In this document: positions 1 through 10,348 of the stretch, piece after piece
Position numbering within the stretch: position 1 is the first letter of the stretch
Layout of the letters: each line of letters opens with the position of its first letter
NCBI GenBank assembly: GCA_027422505.1
Contig: JAPQWV010000012.1
Location: 21,984,001-22,048,000 of the forward strand
Reading direction: 5' to 3'
Origin: Craterostigma plantagineum
Lineage: Eukaryota; Streptophyta; Magnoliopsida; Lamiales; Linderniaceae
Length of the DNA stretch: 64,000 nt
The notes under the pieces: generated by a model
Told to the model about the DNA's origin: nothing
What the model saw: only the letters and a program-made list of their open reading frames with translations
Database searches by the model: none
Translations under genes and position numbers: made by a program

Positions 1-297
1 AAACGCTAGGTATGGAGGTGGGAGACATGGCACGCCAAACGCCACCCTAATTGTGGAGGAATGCACAGTGTTCCCTTATATGTAAAGAGAACTGTTCACT
101 CCGCTATGACTTTTTCTTTTTTTTTCTATTTCCTTTAACGATTTAGTTTTAGTTATATTTTTATTTGGAATATTTAATTTGCTTTGTTATTGATGTGTCG
201 ATATTAGTTGATCTTTCGGGGATTTATTTCGAGTCCATTGCGGGATTATAAGTCGTGGTTTAAGCTTAATGTGGATATATTAAGCTATTTTGATGGT
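1..297. other. Intergenic, no gene seen
   Basis: AT-rich sequence with a long T-run near 111-130. I see no coding region, RNA gene or clear repeat boundary here. It lies just downstream (in the minus direction) of the pararetrovirus-like fragment and may be part of the same decayed repeat region. Confidence 0.4.
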
Positions 298-723
298 TTA
301 TTCTATTTTTGGGGTCTTTCTGCGATTTTTGCAAACACTTGTAGTAGAAGGATTTTCTATGCCAAATTGATCACAGAAATCTCCTAATTGTTTCTTTTCA
401 TTAAAAGAATTTCTCTTAATTTGTTTGTTCAGCTTTATTTCGTTGCATAAAGCTAAACCTTCTTGAGTACAGATACCAATAAGTTTACCGTAAGTATAAG
501 AATTATAATCTATACTCGGTTCTCCTTTTCTGAGATTATTCCTTACTCTTTCTGCAAAGAGTGAAGGTAATCCGTCAATAAATTTGGATTTCCAGTGAGT
601 ACTATTAGACTCTCGAAGTTCCATAACACGACTAAGGAATGTATCTTTATACCACCTAAAAGATGTATCTTTATTCCATAAACGAGGCTGAGACATTGTC
701 CTTGAAACATGGAAGCAAAGCAT
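298..723 (-). pseudogene. Pararetrovirus-like coat/gag protein fragment
   Basis: A 141-codon open frame whose middle part (roughly residues 25-120) looks like the conserved core of the coat or gag-type protein in endogenous plant pararetroviruses (Caulimoviridae) and related plant retroelements. Visible features are a Trp/Phe-rich start, a stretch containing KFIDGLPSLFAERVR, and a later SYTYGKLIGICTQEGLALCN segment followed by a basic stretch and DFCDQFG. The Cys-rich zinc-finger tail expected after this core is missing and the frame ends soon afterwards, so this is a fragment. No movement protein, protease or reverse transcriptase of the same type is seen nearby. It is most likely an old genomic copy. 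The family assignment rests on recognition of the motif pattern only. Confidence 0.45.
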
Positions 724-1139
724 CCTTATTGTAAGACGGGGAAAAGGCGTCGAATGCGAGAAACAGGAAAAATATGTTTCCTAATGGAAGCAATAAAAGG
801 GGAAAAGCATCGAGAAAGAGAGGAGAGGTATATACGGCTGAACAGAAGAAAACTCATCACCTCCACACTGCCATCATCCACGTCACCTTGGGTTCTCACG
901 CAGGAAACCCTCAAGCACACAAGAGCTCGCCCACCTCATCTCTCGGCCTTCCCTCGGCAGCCAAACAAGAAAAGGTAGCTCAACCCTCAGCTGGAGCATG
1001 TCACGAGCTTGGGACAATGAGAAAATCTAGTTCATAGTTGCACCATCCTCACATGCACACCACCCGTTCGACGAAAGGACTCAAAGAAGGATATACTATA
1101 TACACCCTTGAGCAGACATCCTTGCGCACGAACAGCAGC
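724..1139. other. Intergenic, no supported gene
   Basis: Short overlapping open frames occur on both strands but none resembles a known protein. The stretch ends at the left LTR of the copia element. The sequence on the far side of that element (from 4676) may be its continuation, split by the insertion, because short near-identical flanks (ACAGCAGC and ACAGCAAC) border the element. Confidence 0.35.
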
Positions 1140-1382
1140 TGTTGGAAATAAACTCACGCGAACACAGTGAACACGATCTTGTTTTGGTGCTGCTGAATCT
1201 GCAGCGTTTTCTGTAGTCTTTGCATTGCTTAAATAGAAGTTTACATAGAAACTAATAAATGCCTACAATCAGGCGACTAATTTAGCCTACGCTAATAAAG
1301 AAAAGATAATCACTTCCTAAGGAAAATACAATCATATCCTAAGCTAATTAAGGAAAGTAGATCACAAGGATTATTTCCCACA
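1140..1382 (-). repeat. 3' LTR of the deleted copia element
   Basis: Begins TGTTGGAAAT and ends TTTCCCACA on the plus strand, and repeats almost base for base at 4422-4675. It differs by a few substitutions and lacks an 11-bp internal duplication (CCTAAGCTAAT) present in the other LTR. The outer flank is ACAGCAGC. Confidence 0.92.
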
Positions 1383-1517
1383 ATCTCCTCCTAAGCCTTG
1401 TGTCCACCGTTGATGTCGATTAGGCCGATCTTGCCCCGTAGCTCATGAAACTTGGTCCTTCCAAGCGGCTTCGTCAAAATGTCGCCCAGCTGATCCTCAC
1501 TTCTGATGAACTTTACA

Positions 1518-2783
1518 TCAATCAAAGCTTCTTCTGCGGCCTCGGACGAAGTGGTATTTCACTCGAATGTGTTTACTCTGTCCGTGGAGTACCGGATTCT
1601 TGATCAAAGCAATGGCAGACTTATTGTCCACCCTCAGCATTGGCGCTCTTGCTGCTGTTCCCTGCACCTCAGACAACACACGAGCGAGCCACAATGCTTG
1701 ACAAGCAGCGTTAGCAGCTGCTATATACTCTGCCTCACAGCTGGACTGAGCCACCACCTTCTGCTTCATGGATTTCCAGGTGATCGGGCTACCGCTGAGG
1801 AAGAAAATTACACCAGTTGTGCTTTTACTTGTATCAACATCCCCGGCGTAATCACTATCGCTGAAGCCTGTCAGATAAGGCTCCTCCTTCTCCCTCCTGC
1901 CGAACCAGAGTCCCCAATCTTGGGTCTCAGCCACATAGCGCAGGATGCGCTTCACAGCTGCGAGGTGATCCTCGCGTGGATCCTCCAGGAACCGACTCAC
2001 ATAGCCAACCGCAAACGCTAGATCGGGGCGAGTGTTGACCAAGTACCTCAAGCTCCCGACGACGCTCCTGTACGCCGTCGCATCGACCGGCGGCTCTGTG
2101 CTGAGCTTGCTCAACTTCAGGCGCGGTTCCATGGGCACATGACATGGGTTACACCCTGCCATGCCGCTCTTCTCCAGGATCTTGCCGGCGTAGGCTCCCT
2201 GGCTCAGGGAGATCCCCCTCGCGCCCTGCTTCACTTCAATGCCGAGGTAGTAGTGAAGTAGGCCGAGGTCACTCATCTTGAAAGCGGCCACCATCTCCTC
2301 CTTGAATGACTTGATGTCGCCGCCGTTCGAGCCGGTGATCACGAGGTCATCGACATAGACCCCGATCACCAGCTGTTTGCCGTCGTTCTGCCTAATGTAG
2401 ATGGCGTGTTCGGACGGGCTCTTCCTAAAGCCGAACGACAACAGCGTGCTGTCCAGCTTCGTGTTCCATGCGCGCGACGCTTGATGCAGCCCGTACAACG
2501 CCTTTCGAAGCTTGAGCACCTTGTGCTCCTTGCCGTTGATGATAAACCCTGGCGGCTGCTCGACGTAGACCTCCTCTTCCAGGTCTCCGTTCAAAAATGC
2601 CGACTTGACGCTTGGGGTTGCTGGTGTCGTCGACGAGCAACAAGAAGTACTTGTTGCCGCTTGGGGTTGCTGGTGTGATTTGCCCGCACAGATCGCCATG
2701 CACAAGCTCAAGTCGCTGCTTCGCACGATACTCTGCTTTCGCTGGAAATGGGGTGCGCTTCTGCTTCCCAGCCAGATATGCAT
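1518..2783 (-). pseudogene. Copia reverse transcriptase C-part and RNase H
   Basis: This frame starts in scrambled sequence and becomes a genuine copia polymerase at the SAFLNGDLEEEVYVEQPPGF motif. It continues through YGLHQASRAW, the catalytic YVDDLVITG motif, a PDLAFAVGYVSRF segment and the RNase H block (DSDYAGD, SSCEAEYIAAANA, KHIRVKYHFVR). The fingers/palm region that should precede SAFLNG is absent because of the deletion just upstream. The frame is otherwise open to near the polypurine tract, so the 3' half of pol is well preserved. Confidence 0.88.
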
Positions 2784-2799
2784 CGCACAGCTGGTCCAC
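2425..2799 (-). pseudogene. Copia integrase start fused out of frame at deletion
   Basis: The first about 60 codons are the copia pre-integrase/integrase entry: a HGDLCG-type stretch, then KYFLLLVDD, which carries the first catalytic Asp region. Directly after VDD the sequence changes into reverse-transcriptase DNA read in the wrong frame. A 19-bp segment found 49 bp upstream (CGCTTGGGGTTGCTGGTGT at 2658-2676) is repeated exactly at this junction (2609-2627). Confidence 0.8.
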
Positions 2800-2808
2800 C
2801 TGTCCGAT

Positions 2809-3210
2809 CTACGGCAGTCCGCGCACCAGCTCCTCCCGAGCTAGCTTCCGGAGCGCCGCCATATTGACATGGCCGAAGCGATCATGCCAGCGCCATGCCA
2901 CCTCGTCGCCGCGCCCGCGCACCGCTAAGCACATCGGCGGTGCTATCTTGATCCGAAGAAGGTATAGACGGTTCGCCTCGCGCGTCACCCTTGCCAACAG
3001 TTGACCGCCGAGCTCCTGAATCCGCATCACGCCATCTTCAATCTCGATCTTGTAGCGGACCTCGTCGAGCTGGTCAAGACTCACGATGTTCGTCGTCAAC
3101 CGTGGAATGAAATAGACGCCGTCGAATGAACGGAGCTCCCCATTCTTGCACACAAAGATGACGGTGCCCCGCCCTTCAATGCGTGCCACCGAGTCGTAGC
3201 CGAAATGCAC
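2809..3210 (-). pseudogene. Copia GAG-pre-integrase segment
   Basis: Encodes the stretch between protease and integrase: FIPRLTTNIVSLDQLDE and a WHDRFGHVNMAALRKLA segment typical of the copia pre-integrase domain. It overlaps the end of the upstream frame (3096-3686), showing a frameshift between protease and this region. Confidence 0.8.
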
Positions 3211-3686
3211 GGTGCCTCGTCCGCCACGTCGAGCTTCGAGAAGGCGGTCCTAGACCCGGACATGTGATTGGTTGCCCCCGAGTCCAGGACCCACGTCTCC
3301 GCCTCCCGCCTGTTCTTCTTCCCCGAGCTGCGTGAACACCTTCTCTTCACGGATCTCGACCTGGGCCACGGACGACGTCGCCGAAGTCGCCGTCGATTGC
3401 GGCATCGGTGGGGAGAGAATGGGGGAGCACTTTGCGAGACAAAGTGAGGCCTCTTCCTCTTCGTGGACTGCATGGGCCTGCGCCTTCTTGGGCTTCGACC
3501 AGCACTCCCGGGCCCAGCTTCCCACAATTTCGGCACTCGTCGCCTGCGCGCTTGTTCGAAGTAGCCGGCCCACTCGACGATTCGCCAGCTCGCCCACGAC
3601 CGCGCCCGCGTCGGCCGCCTACTCTGTTCGCGCCACGACCGCGTGAGTGGTTCTCCGCCTCTCGCTTCTTTCGTTGCGCGTCCCAC
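3096..3686 (-). pseudogene. Copia gag tail and protease segment
   Basis: Near the end of this frame is the aspartic protease motif WVLDSGATNHMSG (codons near 3250-3290). The upstream part of the frame is basic, low-complexity and probably out of register. A zinc-knuckle remnant (CRNCGKLG) is readable in the neighbouring frame at about 3530. Confidence 0.7.
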
Positions 3687-4389
3687 TGCTCCTCAGTGAG
3701 ATATAACTTGCCCTCGTGCGGTAGTGACGCCGGGGGTCCATTCAACTCCTCCTCCGCCTCTTGCAATCGCCCGGTGAGATCGACGACCGTCATGGTGGAT
3801 GGATCGAGCAGGGTCTTGATCGCAATCGCGATCTGCTTGAAGCGGGGAGGCAGACTTCGTAGCATCTTGGCTACGATCTCCTTTTCCTCCATCTCCTCCC
3901 CCAACGTGGTGAGGTGCGCCGCCATGCCATTGAGGCGTGCGCGAACTCCTCAACGGTCTCGTCGTCGTTGAACGAGGCGAGGTCGAATTTGCGACGCAAC
4001 TGCTGCGCCGTTGCCTTCTTCACACGATCGTCCCCGATCCGCATGGTTGCGATCGCGTCCCAGGCCTCCTTGGCCGTCTCCTTGGAGCCGATCGTCGACA
4101 CCATTTCGGACGGGACCGCACTCACCAGCGCATCGAGCGCCATCATGTCTTCCTGCTCATCGGCAGTGCCCTTCTCGATGGCGTGCCATAGTGCTCTCGC
4201 CTTCAGCTTCACCTTCATCATGAGCGCCCAGTCAGAGTAATTGGTCTTGGTGAGAACGGGGTAGCTATTCCCGCCGCCCACCTCGCGGATCACTCGTTGG
4301 ATCACGGCGCCGGAGGCATCGGCTTTCTTGTTCCCATCGCCCACGATCACGGCGCCGGAGGCATCAGCTTTCTTGCTCTCATCGCCCAT
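3347..4389 (-). pseudogene. Copia gag region (two overlapping frames)
   Basis: Gag begins at 4389 with a repeated linker (ADASGAVI twice) and reads YPVLTKTNYSDWALMMKVKLKARALW, a typical copia gag N-terminus, continuing to an LRRKFDLASFNDDETVEEFA segment. A frameshift near 3871-3925 moves the continuation into a second frame with MLRSLPPRFKQIAIAIKTLLD and a basic zinc-knuckle-like tail. The product would be the capsid-type protein of the particle. The start codon lies 18 bp inside the primer-binding site, as expected for this element type. Confidence 0.85.
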
Positions 4390-4407
4390 GGTCCCTGGAT
4401 GAAACTC

Positions 4408-4419
4408 GCTCTGATACCA
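4408..4419 (-). promoter_or_regulatory. Primer-binding site, initiator tRNA-Met
   Basis: The minus strand reads TGGTATCAGAGC, complementary to the 3' end of plant initiator methionine tRNA, two bases from the 5' LTR. This is the standard copia minus-strand primer site. Confidence 0.93.
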
Positions 4420-4421
4420 GT

Positions 4422-4675
4422 TGTTGGAAATAAACTCATGCGAACACAGTGAACACGATCTTGTTTTGGTGCTGCTGAATCTGCAGCGTTTTCTGTAGTC
4501 TTTGCATTGCTTAAATAGAAGTTTACATGGAAACTAATAAATGCCTACAATCAGGCGACTAATTTAGCCTACGCTAATAAAGAAAAGATAATCACTTCCT
4601 AAGGAAAATACAATCATATCCTAAGCTAATCCTAAGCTGATTAAGGAAAGTAGATCACGAGGATTATTTCCCACA
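4422..4675 (-). repeat. 5' LTR of the deleted copia element
   Basis: Partner of the LTR at 1140-1382. It carries an extra 11-bp tandem duplication near 4620-4641 and a few substitutions, so the insertion is not very recent. Confidence 0.92.
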
Positions 4676-5590
4676 ACAGCAACATTTGGACCGGGGTAGT
4701 GAACATGAGAAGAGCAGCCCGAAACCTTGGAGACGGATAGAAGGCAGACGACGGTCATCGAGAGACGGGGCGGAAGCAAAACACGACCCGACTACTCATT
4801 CGATACGTTTTCCTGTTCTCTATTATCTCTTATTATGGATATGTTTATTTTGATGCTTGTGTTGAATTATAATATATCTGGGGTTACGATGTAGCCAGAC
4901 ATGAGTGCTATTGATTTTCGGCTCGTATGCTATTAAGACCGTAATGCTATGTTGAGTATTATAATCTGTTGTTAATGCTTACGAATTTCTGATCAACTTT
5001 CGTATGAATAGGTGTTTAGATATGAGACTGAGAGGTGATTATCTGAGCGTGTCCGTTGATTATGATACCATTAGAACATTCGTAAGCTAGAGGCAGTTAC
5101 GTGAGTAGTGCGATGATTTATGATTTTCTGAGTTTAATGCGTTCGACGTGTAGAAATCTTGACAGATATGTAGGATTCGCATGTTAGAATATGTTATCAA
5201 TGCTAGAGATGGATTGATAATTAAAACGGAAAAATCCATCGTCAACATAAGATTAAGTATTCTTTGAAAAAGTGAAATCAATAGCATGATTGTCCTCGGT
5301 GAAGTCGGAGTCCCCAGATTTATCTTTGATTAAATTCGTTTCGTCGTGCTTCGTTATTGATTTGGTCGTTTACCTTTTTAATCGTGTTTTATTATTTATC
5401 TGCGCATTTTTCGTTATCGTTTCATCAACTACCAAATAACGATTTTTCAAATAAAATTAGAATTAATATAATTTTGGTATTTAGTAACACAGTCCTTTGG
5501 GTTCGATATCCGTACTTACGTACACTATTACTCGTTAGAACGATATGTACACTTGCGTGTTTACGAATTTTTCGCAACAGTTATGTTTCA
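4676..5590 (+). repeat. Decayed Ty3-like LTR region (Athila-type appearance)
   Basis: No gene is present. The segment 4830-5100 and the end near 5505-5582 look like the 3' part of a plant Ty3/gypsy LTR. The clearest piece is TTGGGTTCGATATCC, followed by a GTACACTTGCGTG-type stretch and a CAACA end near 5580, the layout seen at the end of Athila/Tat-group LTRs just before their primer site. No gypsy coding region is visible. The left limit is not defined. The assignment is by pattern recognition only. Confidence 0.4.
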
Positions 5591-5671
5591 GATCAGAGAT
5601 AGCAGATGGGTGAACAGTGGCTGTACACTTGTGGATCTCTCAAAATAATAAAATAATAAAATAATAATAAT

Positions 5672-5778
5672 TTTCGGAAATCACTGTATTTTCAATTACA
5701 ATTTTCATTGCTTTCATAATTATTTTTTCCGAAATCACTGTATTTTCAATTACAATTTTCATTGCTTTCAAAATTACG
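5672..5778. repeat. Two-copy direct repeat, about 54 bp unit
   Basis: The phrase TCGGAAATCACTGTATTTTC and the following AATTACAATTTTCATTGCTTTCA occurs twice in direct succession, at about 5673 and 5729. The rest of 5780-6186 is AT-rich and has no gene. It ends with a GGTTGGAGATGGCCTAA stretch (about 6029-6049) that resembles one end of a MITE, but I could not find the matching other end. Confidence 0.6.
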
Positions 5779-6186
5779 TTAATCACCTTCTAAAAACACA
5801 ATCCTTATTATTATGTTTTAATTTTACTGACCATAAAATATAACATACGAGATGCTATTTTAATAATATAATTATTCTATTGTTATTTATTATTTATATT
5901 GATGTAAAGGTAAATATATTAAGATTATTGTTATATAGAGGAAAATATAGAGATGATTGTTGGAGTTTGATGGTACTATTCACACTGTAAATATAGAGGA
6001 ATTACACTGTATCAACTCTATAAGTAGAGGAATGGTTGGAGATGGCCTAACAATCAACAACTTCGAATGCTTTTCAAATGGAACAAACAATTAGGCAAAA
6101 CTATATGGCAAAAACTTTACCTACTAGAAAAAACATGTCTAAAGTCTAATAATATGATAAAAGTAGAATAAATACGGTGTAGTTAG

Positions 6187-8980
6187 TTAATCTTGGCCTT
6201 GTTTTCCTTCGCCGGTCCAATAGGTTTTCGTGGCTAGGAGTACCTTCTCGGCGTTGAACGGTCCGCTCTCGTGGTCCAAAATACGGCTCTGCCACCTCAT
6301 GCCATCTGTTATTGCCTTCACCCTCACGAGAACTTCAACTGTGTCTCGGAAAATCACGGTGCCCTCGGGTCGTAGGATCCTATCCATCTCGAGCAGAATG
6401 TACGTAATATCGCACCTTCAAAAGAACAGACGAAAGTGTATTTTTCAACATTCGTGTTCATAATAGTAGTGCAATTTTAGATAATATTCTTACATCAACC
6501 GTGTAGGTAACGCTTGGTTTGTTTGAATTTTCTTACATCAAACCGCATTTTTATCAAGTAAGTTAGTGGTTGGCACTTTCAGGACGCTAAACTTAGGGGT
6601 TACAATTTATTGGCACTAACTTTAAAAAATCGAAGCAATTAATGTCACAACGAGCCGAAACCTAACTGTATTCATAAATTGTTTCAATTTTGAAAGTTAG
6701 CTTCTTAAATTGCAACCACGTCAGTTGGATGTTCCCGAAACTCTGATGCCATGAAGGATTTATCCGGAATTATTTGGCATATGACGTGTCGATGTTTCGA
6801 CAAGAAATTAGATTTTCGACAGTATTATTTATTTAAATTGCTTCATTATTGAAAGTTAGTATCCCTAATTTCAACCCTCAGATTGTGCGTTCTGACGAAT
6901 AATTCAATCAATGGTTAAGCAAAAGATGGAATGAATAATTCAAATAATTTTTACCTGTCTTGATATATGCTGAAAACGCTGCCGGCGTGGATGAGGTCGT
7001 ACGTCCTCGGGTAAGTCGAGAACGCCTCACACCAGTCGTTGTAAGCCCCGAGGAATCCGCGCTCGTATATAACCCCCAGAGTGTCGGGGTTCGAGTTGGC
7101 GGGGACCACGTTCATGACCCAGACCGGGTACTTGGTCAGCGCGGCGGCAAACCCGCCCAAATTCGCGTTCATGTCCATCACGTTCCGATACGACCCCTGC
7201 GCTATCTGCCCGACGATGCGGTTGTAGTAAGACATCCTCGCCTTCCAAATCTCGTTGTCCTCCTGAAACCTCTTCGCGGTGATTCCCGGGATCGACCCCG
7301 AGCTTATCCTCGGTGGGACCGCAAACGCCCGCTCGGGCCATTTCTTCACTGCTCCGCCGGCCACGTCGTTCTCGTTGCCCACTTCCGGCATCGGAGTGAT
7401 ACATGCTTCCATTTCCTTGTACCTTATTTAAGACGATCCCAGGATGTAATAAGAAGTTCGAAGAATCAACAGCATCTTAAGGCTATGTTTGGTATGCGGA
7501 ATTAATGCCTGGAAATGTACTAATACGTTGCAATCGTTTTAGTCGTCATTTCCACGCAATAATTCTGCATACCAAACGTTGCCTGAGAATTAGAGTACTA
7601 GATAAGTTCGAGTACCACGATGCGTCGGGGCTGTCGGATTTGCAAATGTGCGGCTTGTGGTAGACCGCACGGCTCTTCTGGCACTCGACGTGGTTGAGTG
7701 GCTTCTGCCAGACTGCAAAGTCGCCCTTCTCCGTGACTTTCTTCCAGCACAGGCGTTTCGCCACGTCCTCTATCGAGTCCTGCTCCTGCTTCAGGTCCTC
7801 CACCGTCCTCTCCCACCCCTTCCAGTAATTCCTGTAGTTTATCGGCGGGCCCGACAATATCCAATACCCGCCCGGCCGTAAGATTCTATCCACTTCTATC
7901 AAGTACAACCCGTCTGCAACAAAAATCCAAAATTACGAAAAACGCTCTCACAAGTCACAACAGAAGAAAAAAAATGCTACCGCCTACCGTAACTAAACCA
8001 CGGAATCAAGCACCGCGAGCAGTGAGCCATGTCGAAAGCCCTAGCGGGATAAGGCAGCCTCTGCGAGCCCATAACCCCAATCATCGCCGGGACGCCCCTT
8101 TCCAACGCGAACCAAACCTGAGCCTCATGCGTATCCCTCGGTGCAAACGACATCGCCATCACGTCCCTCTTCAACAAGTACGCCCCGAAGCTCGCCACCT
8201 TTTCCAAACACACAAATTTCAAAACCCCCTCTTTTTTTTTTTAAGACAGAATAATTAACAGCAGCAACAGCAACAACAACAAAAACAACAGTCAGATATT
8301 TCCCTTACCCCACAGCCAGTATCCACGGCCGTCCGAATACTCCCGTCACTCAGGGGAATAAGCGCGCTAAGATCGTCGATGTAGGCGTCGGCCCCGCGCG
8401 GAAACATTGTCCCCCCGCCGGGAAACTTAAACTTGTCTCCCTCGACCTGAATCCAATTCTGCACGGCCTTTTCGATGCTCAACTCCTTGTGGGGTATATT
8501 CGCATACCAAGCGTGATCCCTACTCTGGGGCCACTTAAACGGCGATTTATAGTTCGGCGGCGGAGGAATTAGGCACCTCAAAAGCTCCTCCTTGGCGGGG
8601 CAATGCCTTTCTCGGTACTTCAACATATCCCTGTCGAACCTCCGCCCTCGGTCGGGATGCTGACATGGCGTGTACTCGCTGTACGCCATTTCGCACGGGG
8701 GGAAATTTTCGGCCTTTTCCGAGTCCTTTACCGCTAGTTGGTGGTGGCTCACGAAGTCAAGCGGGTCGCCTGAGGATGAAGATGGGTCGGAGTTGGGTTT
8801 GGAGTCTTGGCAGGCGGCCTTTGAGTAGGTTTCGGGTCGGTCTTGGGGAGGGCGGGTCGAGCCTTGCCATGAGCCTAAGACATAGAAGAATACGCATAGG
8901 CCGCTCACGGCGAAGATGTATGTGAGCCGCCGTCGGCGGAGTTCGACTAGGTGTGGCTTTGGGGACCCATCTTTTGCCAT
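6187..8980 (-). CDS. Probable methyltransferase PMT (PMT17/PMT18 type), Golgi
   Basis: A complete five-exon gene (8980-8309, 8198-7988, 7913-7616, 7422-6955, 6415-6187; all GT-AG, frame kept) giving 625 residues, the usual size for plant PMT proteins (Methyltransf_29/DUF248). The start [17 protein letters not shown] is a short basic cytosolic tail followed by a hydrophobic segment at about residues 19-38 ([17 protein letters not shown]), giving a type II Golgi membrane protein. A SAM-binding motif [15 protein letters not shown] straddles exons 1 and 2. [47 protein letters not shown] and [17 protein letters not shown] motifs follow in family order. Relatives are thought to methylate pectin in the Golgi lumen (QUA2 is the best-known member), but the substrate of this one is not known. 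A possible 5'UTR intron lies between about 9083 and 9253. The start choice is supported by the family-typical N-terminus. Confidence 0.93.
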
Positions 8981-9938
8981 TTTTTTCTCTTTTCTTTTCT
9001 TTTTTTTTTTTAGAAAACCCTGAAATTTTTTTTAGGGATGTCTTAGGAAGGATGTAATAATGAATAAGAAAGAAACAACTGGGGAAAAAATTTGCATCAT
9101 CAGTTGCATCAATGTCTTAAAAGGTAGGAGCAGTAGGTAGTAGCGAATTCAAATTCGAAAGAGTTATGCAAGCAAACGAGCGATGTTCTGACTTAAATTC
9201 AGCACAAGAATTCAGAGACAAATAATCCCAAGAAAGGATCAAAGTTCTTACCTTTATGCCTACTTACAAGAAAAAAAAAAGAAGACAGAGGCAAATCCAC
9301 GTTGGGTTCAAGATTAGATCGTCGCAAGCTTTTACTGAGAAAAAGGTGGCGTCTTTTCAATCAACAAACAAGCCCACATCAAGAAAATTAACGATTTGGT
9401 TTCCTTACATACTTTCGTAGCTTATTTACTTATTAATAACAATTAAGGTTGTCGGAGTAATAAATAGAAAAGCACACTTATGAGGGATGGACTTTCCTTT
9501 TCTTCTTGGTTTCCCTTTTACATGATATTGAAGAAGCCCTTTCTTACGAGAATCTTCGCAAATGAAGAGAGTGAAAAACTGAAGGAGATTGAAAAACAGG
9601 CGACTGAAATAATCAGTAATAAATGCATGGAGAGAGTGAAAATCTACATCTGGGAAATTATCAACTGCGAGTTTTTCCTACACTGAAGCCTCGATTATCT
9701 CCCCATCGCTGCTTGTCCTTTGGTTGCTTCAAAATGTCTTTTTTTTTGTTTCTTACACCGTTGATTTTTATTCTGCCTATGTTTGGTGTGGTAAGAAATC
9801 CTATTTATGTTTGCGGTCAAGGAGGATACATTTGCTTGAAGAAAAAGAACAGCTTTTTCAAGTAAATTCTTTAGTACTTTCCCACATTTGGGATTTGTTG
9901 ATTCATAAATCATAACTATAGCAAGTTTGGGGACCAAA
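8981..9938. other. Upstream region of the PMT gene; no other gene
   Basis: The first 300 bp hold the likely 5' untranslated exon(s) of the minus-strand PMT gene, with a donor-like AAAG/GTAAGA near 9253 and an acceptor-like TTTTCCCCAG near 9083. From 9480 to 9938 there are only short unconvincing frames. The stretch ends at the young copia insertion. Confidence 0.45.
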
Positions 9939-10167
9939 TGTCAAAATATTTAGTGCATCTTAAGTAGAATGATGTTTCAGTTATTTTATTTACTACGTTG
10001 ATTTAGCAGTTTGGTTTAGCAGTTTCCTTAAGAGGTTATAGCAGTAGAAGTTACTGTAAGTTTTATATATGTAATCGTACTAATCTTTTAGAAGTTAATA
10101 AGAAAAGAGAAGTTATTCTCATCAGTTTTCTCTCAGCAATTTTTCCTTTCATCTCTGTTTTGTTACA
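9939..10167 (+). repeat. 5' LTR of young copia element
   Basis: 229 bp, TGTCAAAA to GTTACA. It contains a TATA-like stretch (TTTTATATATG near 10060) suitable as the element's promoter. Confidence 0.95.
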
Positions 10168-10179
10168 TGGTATCAGAGC
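10168..10179 (+). promoter_or_regulatory. Primer-binding site, initiator tRNA-Met
   Basis: TGGTATCAGAGC directly abuts the 5' LTR, matching the 3' end of initiator tRNA-Met. Confidence 0.95.
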
Positions 10180-10267
10180 CTCGTTGAAGCTTCGATATAC
10201 GCTTTCTTTCTTCTTGTCTATCAAGCGGTGTTGTCTTGTTGGAGTAGTTTGAAAGCTGTGAAAAGAG

Positions 10268-10348
10268 ATGGAAAGCTGTGAAAAGAGATGGAGATTGCAA
10301 ATGGGGGAGGAAGTTCAAGTACGCAATACGGTGTTGATAAGCTTGTAG
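10268..10348 (+). other. Short upstream ORF overlapping the gag start
   Basis: A 20-bp tandem duplication in the leader (10251-10270 and 10271-10290, GAAAGCTGTGAAAAGAGATG) places an ATG at 10268, 20 bases before the gag-pol ATG and in another frame. It runs 26 codons to a TAG at 10346-10348, past the gag start. It could lower initiation at the main ATG. There is no evidence that a peptide is made. Confidence 0.5.

Larger units (their letters stand above)
1140..4675 (-). mobile_element. Ty1/copia retrotransposon with internal deletion
   Basis: A copia element in minus orientation bounded by two closely similar LTRs of 243 bp (1140-1382) and 254 bp (4422-4675). Next to the right LTR is a primer-binding site matching the 3' end of initiator tRNA-Met (4408-4419), and next to the left LTR is a purine tract on the minus strand (about 1383-1391). 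Gag, protease, the pre-integrase zinc region, the start of integrase, the second half of reverse transcriptase and RNase H can be read. Most of the integrase core and the first part of reverse transcriptase are missing at one junction near 2600-2680. Several frameshifts split the rest. At 3.5 kb it is shorter than the usual 4.5-5 kb, and it cannot be autonomous. Confidence 0.93.

Noticed and set aside
709..1037. Overlapping plus-strand open frames of 80-90 codons
   Set aside because: Low complexity, no recognisable motif, overlapping in different frames, no promoter or splice evidence.
5945..6049. MITE ending in GGTTGGAGATGGCC
   Set aside because: Only one end is convincing; no matching inverted end or target duplication was found upstream.
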